From an uncultured Eubacteriales bacterium (GTDB lineage Bacteria > Bacillota > Clostridia > Oscillospirales > Oscillospiraceae), in the NCBI GenBank assembly GCA_900547745.1, contig URHT01000010.1:1-49122 (forward strand): a DNA stretch of 49,122 bases, read 5' to 3'. The first letter of the stretch is position 1; the number at the start of each line of letters is the position of its first letter. Positions 33,844 to 42,012 of the stretch are shown here, in pieces. The notes beneath the pieces were generated by a model. It ran no database searches and was not told where the DNA came from. It saw only the letters and a program-made list of their open reading frames with translations. Position numbers and translations under genes: made by a program.

Positions 33844-34395
33844 TCAGTCCTCATTTCCGCCGCGATGGAACACCGTCAGCTTGATCTTGCCGTACCGGTA
33901 CTCGCGGTACAGCCGATAGGGGGGCGGAAGTGCGGGCAAAACCGTTTCCGCGGCACTTTCTGCCACAATTATACCATGCTGACGGCAAATGTCAAACGCT
34001 GCGATATCCGTCAGCGCCTGCTCCAGCAGGCCGGAGGCGTAGGGCGGGTCCAGAAAGACCAGATCGAACTTTTCGCCGCTGCGCAGGTAGGGCAGGGCGT
34101 CCCCCTGCCGGACGCGGGCCCGGTCGGCCAGCTTGCAGAGGGCCAGGTTTTCCTGAATGAGCCGGACGGCGTCGGGGCGGCGGTCGATGAACACGCACTC
34201 CGCCGCGCCGCGGCTCAGGGCCTCGATGCCCAGCTGGCCGGTGCCGGCAAACAGATCCAGCACACGGCGGCCCTCAATGTCGAATTGGATGATGGAGAAC
34301 AGGCTCTCCTTCACCTTGCCGGTGGTGGGGCGAGTCTCCATACCCTGCAGCTCCTTCAATACTCTGCCGCGGGCAGAGCCGGTGATGACTCTCAT
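33844..34395 (-). CDS. rsmD: 16S rRNA (guanine(966)-N(2))-methyltransferase RsmD
   Basis: A 183-residue class I SAM methyltransferase acting on G966 of 16S rRNA. Seen: the opening MRVITGSARGRVLKE, RPTTGKVKESLFSII, the SAM loop VLDLFAGTGQLGIEALSRGA, and the amino-methyltransferase motif DPPY in LVFLDPPYASG. The ribosome binding site is formed by the last codons of the upstream phosphodiesterase gene, six bases away. Confidence 0.96.
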   Translation of the reverse strand: MRVITGSARGRVLKELQGMETRPTTGKVKESLFSIIQFDIEGRRVLDLFAGTGQLGIEALSRGAAECVFIDRRPDAVRLIQENLALCKLADRARVRQGDALPYLRSGEKFDLVFLDPPYASGLLEQALTDIAAFDICRQHGIIVAESAAETVLPALPPPYRLYREYRYGKIKLTVFHRGGNED

Positions 34396-34401
34396 CAGCA
34401 G

Positions 34402-35229
34402 TTACCCCCTCGGATCGAAGCACTCAAAGATGACCAGCGCGCCGTCCCGCTCGGCGGCGTCCATATCCGCCCTGGAACGGATCGTCCAGCTGAACTCCTG
34501 CGCGCCGTACAGGCCGCGGCACAGCCGGAGGGACAGGCATTTCCGGTCCTCAAAGCGGTAGGCGATGAAATCGGGCCGGGTGCGGGCGTTGAGCAGCAGG
34601 CTGCTCAGCACCCAGCGCACCACACCGGGCAGGTCCTGCGCGTCGCCGTGACGACGGAAGTTCTCAGAGAGCTGACCCCGCACCATGTCGGGGCGGTTGG
34701 CCCACAGCCACATAAGGCAGCGGGGGTCGAAGGACTCGATGCAGTAGGTGACGTGGTGCTTGTCCAGCAGCTTGCAGGCGGCGGCGGCCAGCGCCTCGGC
34801 ATTGCCCTGCTCGGCCTTCAGCTCCACGATGAGAGGAGCCTTGCCGGCGAAGATGGGCAGCACCTCCTCCAGCAGGGGGATGTGGTGCTCCGTACCCTCC
34901 AGCCTGTAGTTTTTCAGCTCCTCCGCCGTCAGATCCTCCACCAGCACGTCCGCGCCGGCGGTGCGCAGCAGGGAGGCGTCGTGGATAACGGCCAGATGGC
35001 CGTCCTTCATGAGATGGACATCCAGCTCCGCGCCGAAGCCGCACTGGACGGCGCGGCGGAAGGCGGGCAGGGAGTTTTCGGGGATGCGGGGCTTGTCGTG
35101 GAAGCCGCGATGGGCGAAGCGCCACTTGCGGAAGCGATCCCAGTCCTTGCGGCGGCGGCAGCGCAGGCACAGAACGTACAGCAGGCACAGCAGAACAAAA
35201 AGTCCCAACAGAACATATACAACAGTCAT
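34402..35229 (-). CDS. Membrane-anchored glycerophosphodiester phosphodiesterase
   Basis: A 275-residue GDPD protein. An N-terminal membrane helix (VYVLLGLFVLLCLLYVLCL) is followed by the TIM-barrel domain with AHRGFHDKPRIPENSLPAF and AELDVHLMKDGHLAVIHD. These give the catalytic histidines (H40 in AHRG and the one in VIHD) and the metal-binding glutamate and aspartate. Family members hydrolyse glycerophosphodiesters to glycerol 3-phosphate and an alcohol. The basic residues after the helix suggest the catalytic domain is cytoplasmic. It starts one base after the MFS stop codon. Confidence 0.92.
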   Translation of the reverse strand: MTVVYVLLGLFVLLCLLYVLCLRCRRRKDWDRFRKWRFAHRGFHDKPRIPENSLPAFRRAVQCGFGAELDVHLMKDGHLAVIHDASLLRTAGADVLVEDLTAEELKNYRLEGTEHHIPLLEEVLPIFAGKAPLIVELKAEQGNAEALAAAACKLLDKHHVTYCIESFDPRCLMWLWANRPDMVRGQLSENFRRHGDAQDLPGVVRWVLSSLLLNARTRPDFIAYRFEDRKCLSLRLCRGLYGAQEFSWTIRSRADMDAAERDGALVIFECFDPRG

Positions 35230-35230
35230 A

Positions 35231-36790
35231 TCAATCCGCCTCCAGATCCTCCAGAACTTCGATGCCGGCCTTTGCCTCGGGCTTGCTGTCGCCGTGCTTC
35301 ACCATGAGCATGGTGAAGAAGGCCAGCGCCGTGAACACGGCGGCGTAGGGGAACAGGACATGCATGCCGAACTGATCCATCAGCAGGCCGGACACCATGG
35401 GGGTGGCCACCTGCGCCGCCATGGACGCGGTGTAGTAGAAGCCGGTGTACTTGCCCACGTCGCCGCCGGAGGCCAGCTCCACCACCATGGGGAAGGAGTT
35501 GACGTTGATGGTGGCCCAGCCGATGCCCGCCAGCGCGAACATGGCGTTCATCAGCACGGTGGGACTGTCGGCATTCAGAAAAGCGGCCACGGTAAACGCA
35601 CCGGTGAGCATCACCACGCCGGCCAGAATAGTCCTCTTGCGGCCCACCTTGCTGGCGATGAAGCCCACGGGCAGGTAGGCCACGATGGCCGCCGCCTGCG
35701 CGATGATGAGGGTCAGGTTATAGTCCTTGTGCAGGATGTTGCTGGCGTAGACGGAGTATTTGCTGGTGACGGCGTTATAGCCGAAGAACCACAGGACGAT
35801 GGACAGCAGGATGAAGATCAGGCTCCTGACCTCGTCGGCGGACAGCTTGCGGCTGGCGGTGGGGTCGTCGGCCTCGGCCTGCTCCACCAGACCGGCGGTC
35901 ACGGCCTGCTGCTGCATCTCAGCGGCCCACTCCGTCTCCCGGACGGTGAGCAGGAAGATCACCAGCGCCGCCAGCATCAGCGCCGCGATGACGCCGAAGT
36001 AGCCGGTATAGCTCATGAGGCTGTTGCGGACGGAGGAGGTGGCGAACACCATGCCCAGCGCCAGCACCAGAATGCCGCCGGCGGAGCCCATGAGGTTGAT
36101 GACGGCGTTGGCCTTGGAGCGCAGGGGCTTCAGGGTCACGTCGGGCATCAGGGCCACGGCGGGGGAGCGGAAGGTGGCCATGGACACCAGAATGATGAGC
36201 AGCAGCACCACGAAGAAAATCAGGGTAGAGGGGTGCTCCACCGTCATCTGCCACGCGCAGGCCTGCCGGGCGGGCACCACATAGTTGGTGTAGTCCGGGT
36301 TGGTGACGGTGCTGTCCCCGTCGGTGATCTGGCTGCGGATGGCGGTGAACTCCTCCTCCGTGAACTTCTGGCCGAGAATGAACTTCTCACCGGAGGGGGT
36401 CAGCAGCGTGGCGTCCTTCTCCTCCTGATAGATGGCGGTGAGGGCGGCGGGATCGTCGATGGCGGACACGCTGCGCAGGTTCTTCAGCTGGGCGTTGTCC
36501 ACGAAGGACAGGCACACCAGCGCCACCGCGGCGATGAGGGTGCCGATGACGATGAAGGGCGTCCGGCGGCCGCGGCGGCTGGTGCATTTGTCGGAGATGT
36601 GGCCGAACAGGGGCAGCAGGAACAGCGCCAGCACGTTGTCCAGCGCCATGATGACGCCAGACCACGTCTGGCTCATGCCGAACTTGTTGGTCAGGATCAG
36701 GGGGACGGTGTTGTCATAGGCCTGCCAGAAGGCGCAGATGAGGAAGAAGGCGAAGCCTACCATGATGGTGCGCTTGTAGTTGAGTTTCAT
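35231..36790 (-). CDS. MFS transporter, sugar/cation symporter-like
   Basis: A 519-residue major facilitator with about twelve helices. Seen: FGHISDKCTSRRGRRTPFIV in the loop after helix 2 (the MFS motif A region) and FRSPAVALMPDVTLKPLRS, which resembles the SLC45/GPH-type sugar transporters. An unusual hydrophilic insertion of about 75 residues lies between helices 3 and 4 (QLKNLRSVSAIDDPAALTA and on). Substrate unknown; a glycoside or glycerol-linked compound would fit its neighbours. Its ATG overlaps the HAD stop by four bases (ATGA), and its stop nearly touches the phosphodiesterase start. Confidence 0.85.
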   Translation of the reverse strand: MKLNYKRTIMVGFAFFLICAFWQAYDNTVPLILTNKFGMSQTWSGVIMALDNVLALFLLPLFGHISDKCTSRRGRRTPFIVIGTLIAAVALVCLSFVDNAQLKNLRSVSAIDDPAALTAIYQEEKDATLLTPSGEKFILGQKFTEEEFTAIRSQITDGDSTVTNPDYTNYVVPARQACAWQMTVEHPSTLIFFVVLLLIILVSMATFRSPAVALMPDVTLKPLRSKANAVINLMGSAGGILVLALGMVFATSSVRNSLMSYTGYFGVIAALMLAALVIFLLTVRETEWAAEMQQQAVTAGLVEQAEADDPTASRKLSADEVRSLIFILLSIVLWFFGYNAVTSKYSVYASNILHKDYNLTLIIAQAAAIVAYLPVGFIASKVGRKRTILAGVVMLTGAFTVAAFLNADSPTVLMNAMFALAGIGWATINVNSFPMVVELASGGDVGKYTGFYYTASMAAQVATPMVSGLLMDQFGMHVLFPYAAVFTALAFFTMLMVKHGDSKPEAKAGIEVLEDLEAD

Positions 36791-37584
36791 AGCGTTTCCT
36801 CCAGTTGGCGGTACAGTGCCGCGATATCAGAAAAGATCCACGTGGGATGGATGCCGTACTGGGCGATGTCCGCCTCCGTACCCTCGCCGGACAGCACGAA
36901 GATGCTGTCGATACCGGCGTTGACGCCGCAGGCGATGTCGGTGTAGAGCCGGTCGCCGATGATGACCGCCTGCTCCGGCGCAAAGCCGGTGCGCCGCAGG
37001 GCCAGCTCCGCCATGGCGGGCTTGGGCTTGCCCAGAAACAGCGGCTCCCGGCCGGTGGCGGTGGTCAGCATGCGGCAGACGCTGCCGCAGTCGGGGACGG
37101 AGCCGTACCATGTGGGGCAGACCCAGTCGGGGTTGGTGGCCAGCCATGTGACGCCCCGGTTCAGCAGGATGCAGGCGTCCTCCAGCTTCCGGAACGTCAG
37201 CTCCCGGTCGAAGCCGCACAGCAGGATGTCCACGTCGTCCTCCAGCCGGTGGGTGACGGGAATGCCTGCGTCCCGCAGCTGGCCGAGGAACGAGCGGGTG
37301 CCGAACACATAGCACTTTTTGCCGGGGCAGAAGCGGCGCAGGTGGTCGATGGCGGCGTCCACGGAGGTCAGGTAGTCCTCCGGCCCGGAGGGGATGCCCA
37401 TGCGGGCCAGCTTTTCCATGTAGCCCTCCACGCCCCGGGAGGAGTTGTTGGTCAGGAACAGGTATCGTCCGCCGATGCGGCGGATGTGGGACAGGAAGTC
37501 CGGCACCCTGTCGAACAGACGGTCATCCAGATAGAGCGTGCCGTCCATGTCCAACAGGAACAGACGCTTTTCCGACAGCGGCAT
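36787..37584 (-). CDS. HAD superfamily (class IIA, NagD-like) phosphatase
   Basis: A 265-residue HAD hydrolase. Seen: the nucleophile motif LLDMDGTLY with D12 and D14, the threonine/serine motif FLTNNSSRG, the cap region including CGFDRELTFRKLEDA, the lysine in GKPKPAMAELAL, and GDRLYTDIACGVNAG for magnesium. NagD-like enzymes remove phosphate from nucleotides or sugar and glycerol phosphates; substrate unknown. The ATG at 37584 follows GGGAGGCGG; the frame stays open to 37608. It is the first gene of the six-gene operon that ends with the coiled-coil gene. Confidence 0.92.
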   Translation of the reverse strand: MPLSEKRLFLLDMDGTLYLDDRLFDRVPDFLSHIRRIGGRYLFLTNNSSRGVEGYMEKLARMGIPSGPEDYLTSVDAAIDHLRRFCPGKKCYVFGTRSFLGQLRDAGIPVTHRLEDDVDILLCGFDRELTFRKLEDACILLNRGVTWLATNPDWVCPTWYGSVPDCGSVCRMLTTATGREPLFLGKPKPAMAELALRRTGFAPEQAVIIGDRLYTDIACGVNAGIDSIFVLSGEGTEADIAQYGIHPTWIFSDIAALYRQLEETL

Positions 37585-37615
37585 TTTTCCGCCTCCCTCC
37601 GTTTGCATACCCTAC

Positions 37616-37644
37616 AGAATAGCACAAAGAGCGGGGACTGGCAA
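37616..37644 (-). promoter_or_regulatory. Promoter of the HAD-MFS-GDPD-rsmD-coaD operon
   Basis: On the minus strand TTGCCA (37639-37644) is followed after 17 bases by TATTCT (37616-37621), about 32 bases before the HAD start codon. Confidence 0.65.
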
Positions 37645-37705
37645 GCACAGGCCGTAAAAAGTGCAAAATTTCGTCCTGCGAAAAAAGTCAGGAAAAGACA
37701 GGCGG

Positions 37706-37712
37706 TGTCGAA
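37706..37712 (+). promoter_or_regulatory. Candidate 0A box upstream of spo0A
   Basis: TGTCGAA matches the Spo0A binding consensus TGNCGAA and lies about 200 bases before spo0A; a reversed partial copy (ATCGACA) lies at 37786-37792. Autoregulation of spo0A is known in Bacillus. A weak TTGCAT with a 17-base spacer to TAATTT follows near 37800-37828. The rest of the 320-base gap shows no gene. Confidence 0.4.
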
Positions 37713-37907
37713 AACCGAAATAAGTGTTAATTCTGTGTAAAAGCAACAACTTCATCAGAAAATTCTAAGTAAAACATGGGAATAATCGACATAAAACCCT
37801 TGCATACGATGTCTCATTGTGCTAATTTTTATAGCGGGTCACCGAGAATTGTAAAATCACTGCGAAACGGCGGCTCAAACGTGAATCAAAAAGGACGGGG
37901 GAAGAAA

Positions 37908-38660
37908 ATGGACGCAAAAATACGCGTGATGCTGGCGGATGCCAGCGCGGAGTTCCGACTGTTGCTGCGGGAAGCGCTGGAGGAAACGGGAGAATTCCAG
38001 GTGGTAGGCGAAACGGGAGACGGCAGCCAGGTGGCGGCGCTGGCGGCGGAGACGCATCCGCAGATCCTGCTGATGGACACCATGCTGCCGGTGCTGGACG
38101 GCATCGGCGTGCTGCGGCAGCTCCGGGAGAGGGAGGAGCGGCCACGCACCATCGTGCTGTCAGCCTTCTACAACGACAGGATGATCCACGAGGCGGTGGA
38201 TCTGGGGGCATACTTTTTCCTGCCCAAGCCCGTCAGCGAGGCATCGCTGATGGAGCACATGCGGCGGGCGGTGGCGCCGCCCGCACAGCGGGAGCCGGCG
38301 CCACAGCTGGAGGGCATGGTCACGGCCATCATCCACGAGATCGGCGTGCCGGCCCACATCAAGGGCTATCAGTACCTGCGGGAGGCCATCATCATTACCG
38401 TGGACGACATGGAGGTCATCAACGCCGTGACCAAGGTACTGTATCCGGAGGTGGCCAGGCGCTTCAGCACCACGCCCAGCCGGGTGGAGAGGGCCATCCG
38501 GCACGCCATCGAGGTGGCGTGGGACCGCGGTGATCTGGAGACGCTGCAGAAGTACTTCGGCTACACGGTGAACTCCGCCAAGGGAAAGCCCACCAACAGT
38601 GAGTTCATCGCCATGATCGCCGACCGTCTTCAGCTGAAGCTGAAGAAGCGGCAGGCGTAG
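37908..38660 (+). CDS. spo0A: Sporulation master regulator Spo0A
   Basis: A 250-residue response regulator. The receiver domain has the phosphorylatable D57 in LLMDTMLPVLDGIG, the switch serine in TIVLSAFYND and the lysine in FFLPKPV. The second acidic pocket residue is Ala12, in LADAS rather than ADD as in Bacillus. The C-terminal DNA-binding domain is highly typical: TAIIHEIGVPAHIKGYQYLR, STTPSRVERAIRHAIEVAWD and KPTNSEFIAMIADRL. Phosphorylated Spo0A controls entry into sporulation by binding 0A boxes. The ATG at 37908 follows a GGGGGAAG site; the frame is open from 37776. It is a single gene here, not next to spoIVB. Confidence 0.97.
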   Translation: MDAKIRVMLADASAEFRLLLREALEETGEFQVVGETGDGSQVAALAAETHPQILLMDTMLPVLDGIGVLRQLREREERPRTIVLSAFYNDRMIHEAVDLGAYFFLPKPVSEASLMEHMRRAVAPPAQREPAPQLEGMVTAIIHEIGVPAHIKGYQYLREAIIITVDDMEVINAVTKVLYPEVARRFSTTPSRVERAIRHAIEVAWDRGDLETLQKYFGYTVNSAKGKPTNSEFIAMIADRLQLKLKKRQA

Positions 38661-38713
38661 AGGGAAGCGGAGCGCGTTTGAGGGAGCGCGCTTTGCAGCG
38701 AAAAACAGGAAAA

Positions 38714-38748
38714 GAGCGGGGACACACGAAAGTGTGTCCCCGCTCCTT
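38714..38748. terminator. Terminator between spo0A and the convergent copA
   Basis: GAGCGGGGACACAC-GAAA-GTGTGTCCCCGCTC is a perfect 14-bp stem. The T tract is better on the minus strand (TTTT), so it mainly serves copA and more weakly spo0A. Confidence 0.85.
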
Positions 38749-38760
38749 TGCCGTGCGGGG

Positions 38761-38961
38761 TCAGCGGATGTCCGTGACCTGATAGCCGGCGTCGGCCACG
38801 GCCTGCTTCAGGGCCTCGTCGCCGGCGCTGCCGGTGACAACGGCGGTCTTGCCGGCCAGATCCACCTGAGCGGTGACACCGGGCAGGGCGTTGAGGGCCT
38901 TTTCCACATGGGCCGCGCAGTGGGCACACATCATGCCCTCAATGGTAAGCGTCTTTTTCAT
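38761..38961 (-). other. copZ: Possible internal start producing free CopZ (66 residues) from copA
   Basis: Within copA an in-frame ATG at 38961 (codon 775) is preceded, eight bases away, by a perfect AGGAGG (38970-38975). Translation from there would give a 66-residue protein beginning MKKTLTIEGMMCAHC, the size of Bacillus CopZ (69). So the message could yield both CopA and a separate copper chaperone, or an ancestral copZ may have been fused by loss of a stop codon. Use of this start is inferred, not shown. Confidence 0.4.
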
Positions 38962-41283
38962 AGCGGATTCCTCCTGCTGCGCCGCAGGTGCGGCGGTAAT
39001 AACGTTTGGAGCGTCCGTCAGGGCGGCGGACTTGTCAGCGGGCGCGGGGGCGTCAGGCCGGGAGCCTTTCCAGCCACGGAGCCGCAGGGCGTTGGACACC
39101 ACGCACACGGAGCTGAGACTCATGGCGGCGGCGGCGATCATGGGGTTCAGGGTGATCTGGAAGGCGGGGTACAGCACACCGGCGGCCACGGGGATGCCGA
39201 TGGCGTTATAGAAGAACGCCCAGAACAGATTTTGCCGTATATTCCGCAGGGCGGCGCGGGAGAGCGCCGCCGCGTCCACGATGTCCATGAGGCTGCTGCG
39301 CATCAGCACCACGTCCGCCGACTCGATAGCCACATCGGTACCGGCGCCGATGGCAAGACCCACATCCGCCGTCACCAGCGCCGGAGCGTCATTCACGCCG
39401 TCGCCCACCATGGCTACCAGACGGCCCTCCCTTTGCAGCTCTTGGATGCAGCGGGCCTTGTCCTGCGGGAGCACCTGCGCGATGACGCGATCCACGCCCA
39501 CCTGACGGGCGATGGCCTCGGCGGTGCGCTGGTTGTCGCCGGTGAGCAGCACCACCTCGCAGCCGCCGCGGCGCAGGGCGGCGATGGCGGCGGCGCTGTC
39601 GGGCTTCACCACGTCCGCCACGGCGACGACGCCCAGCAGACGGTGTTCCTCGGCAAAGTACAGGGGCGTCTTGCCTTGGGCGGCCAGCTCCTCCGCCGCA
39701 CTCCGCAGCACGGAGACGCCTGCGCCGATAAGATCCATGTAACGGTCGTTGCCGGCGTACAGCGTTTTGCCGTCCAGTACGGCCTGTACGCCGCCGCCAG
39801 ACACAGTGGTGAAATCGGACACGCCGCACAGGGGGATGCTGCGGCGCGCCGCCTCCTGCACGATGGCGTCGGCCAGCGGGTGGCCGGAGGGCTTTTCCAG
39901 CGAGGCGGCGGCGCACAGCAGCTCCTCCTCTGTGACGCCGGGGACGCACAGCACGTCCGTGACCTGCGGCTTGCCCTCGGTGACGGTGCCGGTCTTGTCC
40001 AGCACCACGGTGTTGACGCGGCCCAGCAGCTCCAGACTGGCGGCGGATTTGATGAGGATGCCCTTTTCGGCGGCCTTGCCGGTGGCCACGGTGATGGCCA
40101 CGGGGGTGGCCAGACCCAGCGCGCAGGGGCAAGAGATCACCAGCACGGCGATGCCGATGGACAGGCAGAACCGGACGCCCATGCCGCCCACAGCCGCCCA
40201 CAGTATGGCGGCGAGAACGGCGACGGAGATCACCACCGGCACAAACACGGCGCTGATCCTGTCGGCCAGACGGCTGATGGGGGCCTTGGACGAGGCGGCC
40301 TGCTCCATGAGCCGGACGATCTGGGAGAGGGTGGTGTCCGCGCCCACGCGGTCGGCGGTCATCTCCAGATAGCCGCCGGTGAGGACGGTGGCGGACACGG
40401 CCTTGCTGCCGGGGATCTTTTCCACGGGCATACTCTCGCCGGTGAGGGCGGATTCGTCCACGGCACCGCTGCCCCTGGTGACGGTACCGTCCACGGGGAT
40501 GCGGCCGCCCTGCCGGACGATCACCGTCTCGCCGGCCTTGATCTGGCCGGTGGCTACCGTGACCTCCGTGCCGCTGCGGCGCACCACCGCCACATCCGGG
40601 GCCAGCGCCAGCAGCGCCGTGATGGCGCCGGTGGTCTTGCCCTTGGAGCGCTCCTCCAGATATTTGCCCACGGTGACGAGAGCCAGGATCATGCCGGCGG
40701 ACTCGAAGTACAGGTCGGGCATGCCGGTGACCTGTCCGGCGACCAGCAGACCCATTTCGATGAGACTGTACACCAGTCCCGCCGCCGCGCCCAGCGCCAC
40801 CAGCGAGTCCATGTTGGGGCTGCCCTTGAACAGGCGGGAGAAGCCCACGGTGAAGTAGGCGCGGTTGAGGATGAGGATGGGCAGGCACAGCGCCAGCTGC
40901 ACCACCGCCGCCAGCAGGGGCTGGCGGTGCATGAAGCCCGGCACCGGCAGGCCCATCATGTGGCCCATGCTGAGGTAGAACAGGGGCACAAGGCACACCA
41001 CCGACCACAGGAGACGGCGGCCCATGGCCCTGGCGGATTCCTCCTGCTCCCGGCGGATATCGCGCTTGGCGTCGTCCGCCGGGGCGGCTCCGTAGCCCGC
41101 CGCCTCCACGGCGGTGATGATGGCCTGCGGCGAGACCCTGTCCGCGTCGTAGGAGCACACCAGCGTCCCCAGCATCAGGTTCACGGCGGCGCTGTCCACG
41201 CCGTCCAGCGAACTGGCCGCCTTTTCCACATGGGCGGCGCAGGCGGCGCAGGTCATGCCGGTGACGACAAATTTTTCGGTCAT
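38761..41283 (-). CDS. copA: Copper-exporting P1B-type ATPase CopA with fused C-terminal metallochaperone domain
   Basis: An 840-residue P-type ATPase that pumps Cu(I) out of the cytoplasm. The N-terminal HMA domain has GMTCAAC (C12, C15). Eight membrane helices include the transport motif SCPCALG (C385, C387). DKTGT is the phosphorylation site, SGHPLAD the HP motif, and GDGVNDAP the hinge. After the last helix, a linker of about 40 residues leads to a second HMA domain at about 775-840 with GMMCAHC (C786, C789), resembling the free chaperone CopZ. The ATG at 41283 follows AGGAGG. It lies downstream of csoR, 14 bases away, so it is under copper control. Such C-terminal HMA fusions are uncommon compared with separate copZ genes. 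Confidence 0.95.
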   Translation of the reverse strand: MTEKFVVTGMTCAACAAHVEKAASSLDGVDSAAVNLMLGTLVCSYDADRVSPQAIITAVEAAGYGAAPADDAKRDIRREQEESARAMGRRLLWSVVCLVPLFYLSMGHMMGLPVPGFMHRQPLLAAVVQLALCLPILILNRAYFTVGFSRLFKGSPNMDSLVALGAAAGLVYSLIEMGLLVAGQVTGMPDLYFESAGMILALVTVGKYLEERSKGKTTGAITALLALAPDVAVVRRSGTEVTVATGQIKAGETVIVRQGGRIPVDGTVTRGSGAVDESALTGESMPVEKIPGSKAVSATVLTGGYLEMTADRVGADTTLSQIVRLMEQAASSKAPISRLADRISAVFVPVVISVAVLAAILWAAVGGMGVRFCLSIGIAVLVISCPCALGLATPVAITVATGKAAEKGILIKSAASLELLGRVNTVVLDKTGTVTEGKPQVTDVLCVPGVTEEELLCAAASLEKPSGHPLADAIVQEAARRSIPLCGVSDFTTVSGGGVQAVLDGKTLYAGNDRYMDLIGAGVSVLRSAAEELAAQGKTPLYFAEEHRLLGVVAVADVVKPDSAAAIAALRRGGCEVVLLTGDNQRTAEAIARQVGVDRVIAQVLPQDKARCIQELQREGRLVAMVGDGVNDAPALVTADVGLAIGAGTDVAIESADVVLMRSSLMDIVDAAALSRAALRNIRQNLFWAFFYNAIGIPVAAGVLYPAFQITLNPMIAAAAMSLSSVCVVSNALRLRGWKGSRPDAPAPADKSAALTDAPNVITAAPAAQQEESAMKKTLTIEGMMCAHCAAHVEKALNALPGVTAQVDLAGKTAVVTGSAGDEALKQAVADAGYQVTDIR

Positions 41284-41297
41284 CACACGCTCCTCCT

Positions 41298-41594
41298 TTA
41301 TTTCATCAGCTTTTGCAGCGTGGTCACCAGCTCGTCGATGACCTCGTCATCGCCCTGCCGGATCCCGTCGGCCACGCAGGTGCGGATGTGGGTGGCCAGC
41401 AGCTCCCGGCTGAAGCTGTTCAGCGCGGCGCTGACGGCGGACACCTGCACCAGAATGTCGGGACAGTAGGCGTCGGCTTGCAGCATGTCCCGCAGGCCCC
41501 GTACCTGCCCCTCGATGCGGCTGAGGCGGTTGGCCAGCTGCTTTTGCTCCTGGGGGGAGCGGTGCTTTGTCTTGCGGCAGCAGCATTCGTTCAT
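41298..41594 (-). CDS. csoR: Copper-sensing transcriptional repressor CsoR
   Basis: A 98-residue DUF156 protein, all-helical. The Cu(I) ligand set C44, H69, C73 matches CsoR (C45, H70, C74 in Bacillus). RLSRIEGQVRGLRDML is the DNA-binding first helix. An extra CCC at residues 4-6 is unusual. Copper binding releases CsoR from its GC-rich operator. Its ribosome binding site (GGAGG) lies inside one of two operators upstream. It is first in csoR-copA. Confidence 0.95.
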   Translation of the reverse strand: MNECCCRKTKHRSPQEQKQLANRLSRIEGQVRGLRDMLQADAYCPDILVQVSAVSAALNSFSRELLATHIRTCVADGIRQGDDEVIDELVTTLQKLMK

Positions 41595-41599
41595 ATCGG

Positions 41600-41659
41600 A
41601 TACCTCCAGGGGGTATATTTTGACGGTGGCATTATATACCCCCGTGGGGTATTTGTCAA
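41600..41659 (-). promoter_or_regulatory. csoR-copA promoter with two CsoR operators
   Basis: On the minus strand TTGACA (41654-41659) and TATAAT (41631-41636) are both consensus, 17 bases apart. A CsoR-type palindrome, ATACCCC-ACG-GGGGTAT (41636-41652), fills that spacer. A second, ATACCCCC-T-GGAGGTAT (41600-41616), covers the csoR ribosome binding site. The spoVAE stop codon falls inside the -35 hexamer. Confidence 0.9.
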
Positions 41660-42012
41660 CGCTTTTCTTTGGGGTGGAACAGCACAGCCATCAGCAGGCC
41701 GAACACCACGGCGGCGGCAATGCCGCCGGCGGCGGCGGTGAGCCCGCCGGTGATGACGCCCAGCAGGCCCTTTTCCGCCACGGCCTTTGCCACACCCTTG
41801 GCCAGCGTATAGCCAAAGCCGGTGAGGGGCACGGTGGCCCCCGCGCCGCCCCAGTCCACCACATACTGGTACACGCCCGCCGCCTGCAGCGCCACGCCGC
41901 AGACCACATAGCCCGTCAGGATGCGGGCGGGGGTGAGGCTGGTCTTATCGAGAATGATCTGCCCCACGGCGCACAGCAGTCCGCCGCAGAGGAACGCATA
42001 GAGATATTCCAT
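41656..42012 (-). CDS. spoVAE: Stage V sporulation protein AE (SpoVAE)
   Basis: A 118-residue small membrane protein of the SpoVA channel, which moves dipicolinic acid into and out of the spore core. Seen: YLYAFLCGGLLCAVGQIILD, KTSLTPARIL, and the conserved GAGATVPLTGFGYTLAKGV, plus three or four hydrophobic helices. Its ATG directly abuts the spoVAD stop (TAAATG). It ends inside the csoR promoter. Confidence 0.92.
   Translation of the reverse strand: MEYLYAFLCGGLLCAVGQIILDKTSLTPARILTGYVVCGVALQAAGVYQYVVDWGGAGATVPLTGFGYTLAKGVAKAVAEKGLLGVITGGLTAAAGGIAAAVVFGLLMAVLFHPKEKR

Noticed and set aside
38761..38961. copZ as a separate annotated gene
   Set aside because: It is in frame with and inside copA with no stop codon between, so it is listed only as a possible internal product.
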